From: Bacteroidota bacterium
GTDB lineage: Bacteria; Bacteroidota; Ignavibacteria; UBA10030; UBA8401
Assembly: GCA_021796215.1 (NCBI GenBank)
Contig: JAJYOK010000021.1
Location: 1 to 51,638 of the forward strand
Direction: 5' to 3'
Length of the DNA stretch: 51,638 nucleotides
Under the pieces are notes generated by a model. The model was not told where the DNA came from, searched no databases, and saw only the letters and a list, made by a program, of their open reading frames with translations. Both the position numbers and the translations under genes were made by a program. Shown one piece after another: positions 50,290-51,638 of this stretch. Numbering within the stretch: position 1 is the first letter of the stretch; every line of letters begins with the position of its first letter.

Positions 50290-51638
50290 ATGGAAAACGT
50301 GGATTCACTTAAGAAATTTCATCCCGTTGTACGATCCTGGTTCGAAAAAACATTCGGCACGCCAAGTCCGCCGCAGCAGCTTGGCTGGCCTTCGATTGCT
50401 GCAGGAAAACATACACTTATTGTCGCGCCAACCGGTTCCGGAAAAACGCTTGCCGCATTTTTGTGGTGCATCAATCATTTGGTTGTAGAAAATATCGAAC
50501 ACAGCGAAGATGAAGTCCACCACAGTCAAAAAGATGGTCTCCACCTCAGAGGTGGAGACCATTTTGGTTCAGGTGTTCGAGTGTTGTACATTTCTCCTCT
50601 CAAGGCACTGAACAATGATATTCATCGCAACCTTGAAATTCCTCTAAAAGAAATTCAAGAAGAAGTGGCGAAGAGCACCATGGCGCCTTCGGCGCTTACG
50701 CACGTACGAAAAATTCCACTGAACAAAATCCGCAGCGCTGTACGCACGGGAGACACTACCGCATCCGAACGGCGATCCATGCTTCATGATCCGCCGGACA
50801 TTCTCATCACAACGCCCGAATCGCTGTACTTAATGTTGACATCTCCACAAGCGCGGAAACTTTTTACCTCAGTGCGCTATGTGATCGTAGATGAAATCCA
50901 TGCACTCAGCGGCAACAAACGCGGCGTGCATCTTTCCCTCACGCTTGAGCGGCTTGAACGCATCGCCAAACAGCCGCCCGTGCGCATCGGACTTTCCGCC
51001 ACACAGCGTCCGCTTGATGTCATTGCACGATTTCTCGGCGGACAACAGTGGGAAGATAAACAGCTTATTCCACGCAAAGTTACAATCGTGGATGCCGGAT
51101 ATAAAAAGGAAATGGATTTGAAAGTTATTTGCGCCGCGCGCGACTTTTCCGATCTTCCGCTCGACAGCATCTGGCCGCTTATCTTTCCGCAGCTTCTTCA
51201 ACAAATCGCGGCTCATCGCACTACGCTTATCTTCGTGAACAACCGCAGGCTGGCGGAACGTGTCGCCGCTAGACTGAATGAATTGCTCACCGGACAGGAA
51301 CAGACATTCAATAATTATGCAGTGCCAATCGGAGCAATTTCACAAAGAGAGCAAAAGCAGACTTCTCAATTTACAGTTCATGCGTACCACGGCAGCATGT
51401 CGCGCGCCACACGGGAACGATTGGAATCCGAACTGAAAGCAGGAACACTCAAAGCTCTTGTCACAACATCGGCGCTTGAATTAGGAATTGATATCGGCAG
51501 CATTGATCTCGTCGTGCAAATTCAATCACCGAAAGGAATTGCACGCGGGCTTCAGCGCGTCGGACGTTCAGGACATCTCATCAGCGCGCAAAGCAAAGGA
51601 CGAATTTATCCGACGCATCGCGAAGATTTATTGGAATC
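50290..51638 (+). CDS. Lhr-like ATP-dependent helicase (C-terminus beyond window)
   Basis: The frame from the ATG at 50290 is open to the right edge (449 codons). Helicase motifs are in order: Q-like PSPPQQLGWPSIAAGKH, motif I APTGSGKT, Ia YISPLKALNNDI, TTPESLY, motif II VDEIHAL, motif III LSATQRP, then VNNRRLAERV, VTTSALELGIDIGSIDLV and QRVGRSG. This is the Lhr/DEAD-box family that unwinds DNA or RNA/DNA. Two extra stretches lie in the N-domain (50534-50562 and near 50683-50695), both made by palindromic repeats. The C-terminal DEAD_assoc domain is outside. No ribosome site is clear. Confidence 0.93.
   Translation, partial: MENVDSLKKFHPVVRSWFEKTFGTPSPPQQLGWPSIAAGKHTLIVAPTGSGKTLAAFLWCINHLVVENIEHSEDEVHHSQKDGLHLRGGDHFGSGVRVLYISPLKALNNDIHRNLEIPLKEIQEEVAKSTMAPSALTHVRKIPLNKIRSAVRTGDTTASERRSMLHDPPDILITTPESLYLMLTSPQARKLFTSVRYVIVDEIHALSGNKRGVHLSLTLERLERIAKQPPVRIGLSATQRPLDVIARFLGGQQWEDKQLIPRKVTIVDAGYKKEMDLKVICAARDFSDLPLDSIWPLIFPQLLQQIAAHRTTLIFVNNRRLAERVAARLNELLTGQEQTFNNYAVPIGAISQREQKQTSQFTVHAYHGSMSRATRERLESELKAGTLKALVTTSALELGIDIGSIDLVVQIQSPKGIARGLQRVGRSGHLISAQSKGRIYPTHREDLLE
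50534..50562. repeat. Palindromic repeat inside the Lhr-like gene
   Basis: ATGGTCTCCACC (50534-50545) and GGTGGAGACCAT (50551-50562) are perfect 12-bp inverted repeats with a 5-nt loop. Translated in frame they give DGLHLRGGDHF, between the ATP-site motif and motif Ia, where most family members have no such segment. Confidence 0.8.

Overview
The window looks like a chromosomal segment of a Gram-negative bacterium of the Bacteroidota/Chlorobiota/Ignavibacteriota (FCB) group, probably from a metagenome assembly. Pointers are the BatA-type membrane VWA protein, a PII-like protein behind an RND pump, rhomboid with a C-terminal tail, many Sec/lipoprotein surface proteins, two GxxExxY genes and multihaem cytochromes. 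This assignment is inference from gene families; no marker phylogeny was possible. Housekeeping genes (hflX, folD, ymdB-like, ispG, pgk, gapA, two tRNAs) are mixed with accessory modules. No CRISPR array, rRNA, integrase or classical transposase is visible.

Layout. 1-4081 (-): a giant secreted repeat protein running off the left edge. 4578-5939 (-): NtrC-type regulator. 6366-7580 (+): surface lipoprotein with an SdrD-B-like domain. 7725-10051 (-): three pilin-like proteins. 10519: tRNA-Leu. 10678-14159 (+): BatA/VWA protein overlapping hflX. 14695-16326 (+): cNMP/GAF histidine kinase. 16499-19943 (-): CuA-like lipoprotein and a type III PKS / methyltransferase / flavoprotein operon. 20319-21182 (+): DUF134 regulator and NifX-like protein behind a perfect 30-bp palindrome. 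21273-25805 (-): small conserved protein, GNAT-like protein, methyltransferase and an MvaI/BcnI-type restriction-modification pair. 25960-35525 (-): a long co-directional run with a lipoprotein gene broken (or recoded) at its lipobox codon, folD, ymdB-like, a beta-propeller protein, a BrnT-like toxin pair, ispG, rhomboid, pgk and gapA. Two PD-(D/E)XK (GxxExxY) genes sit in this run, each in a compact cassette with inverted terminal repeats. 36628-42704 (+): tripartite RND efflux operon with a PII-like partner. 42790: tRNA-Glu. 42959-49525 (+): putative extracellular electron-transfer cluster (cytochrome b-like membrane protein, 20-haem and 10-haem cytochromes, outer-membrane barrel, Fe-S/FAD oxidoreductase). 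49664-50203: small OMP. 50290-end: Lhr-like helicase, cut by the right edge.

How the parts work together. The RND genes form one export machine. The cytochrome genes look like a porin-cytochrome conduit fed by a quinone- or NAD(P)H-linked inner-membrane module. The PKS operon resembles phenolic-lipid/alkylquinone pathways (PKS, methylation, flavin-dependent oxidation).

Most notable observations: (1) two divergent GxxExxY nuclease-like genes, each bracketed by its own inverted repeats and each placed just after the stop codon of a housekeeping gene; (2) a UGA exactly where a lipobox cysteine codon is expected, followed by a hairpin; (3) palindromic repeats inserted in frame inside two genes; (4) the cytochrome cluster; (5) the PKS operon.
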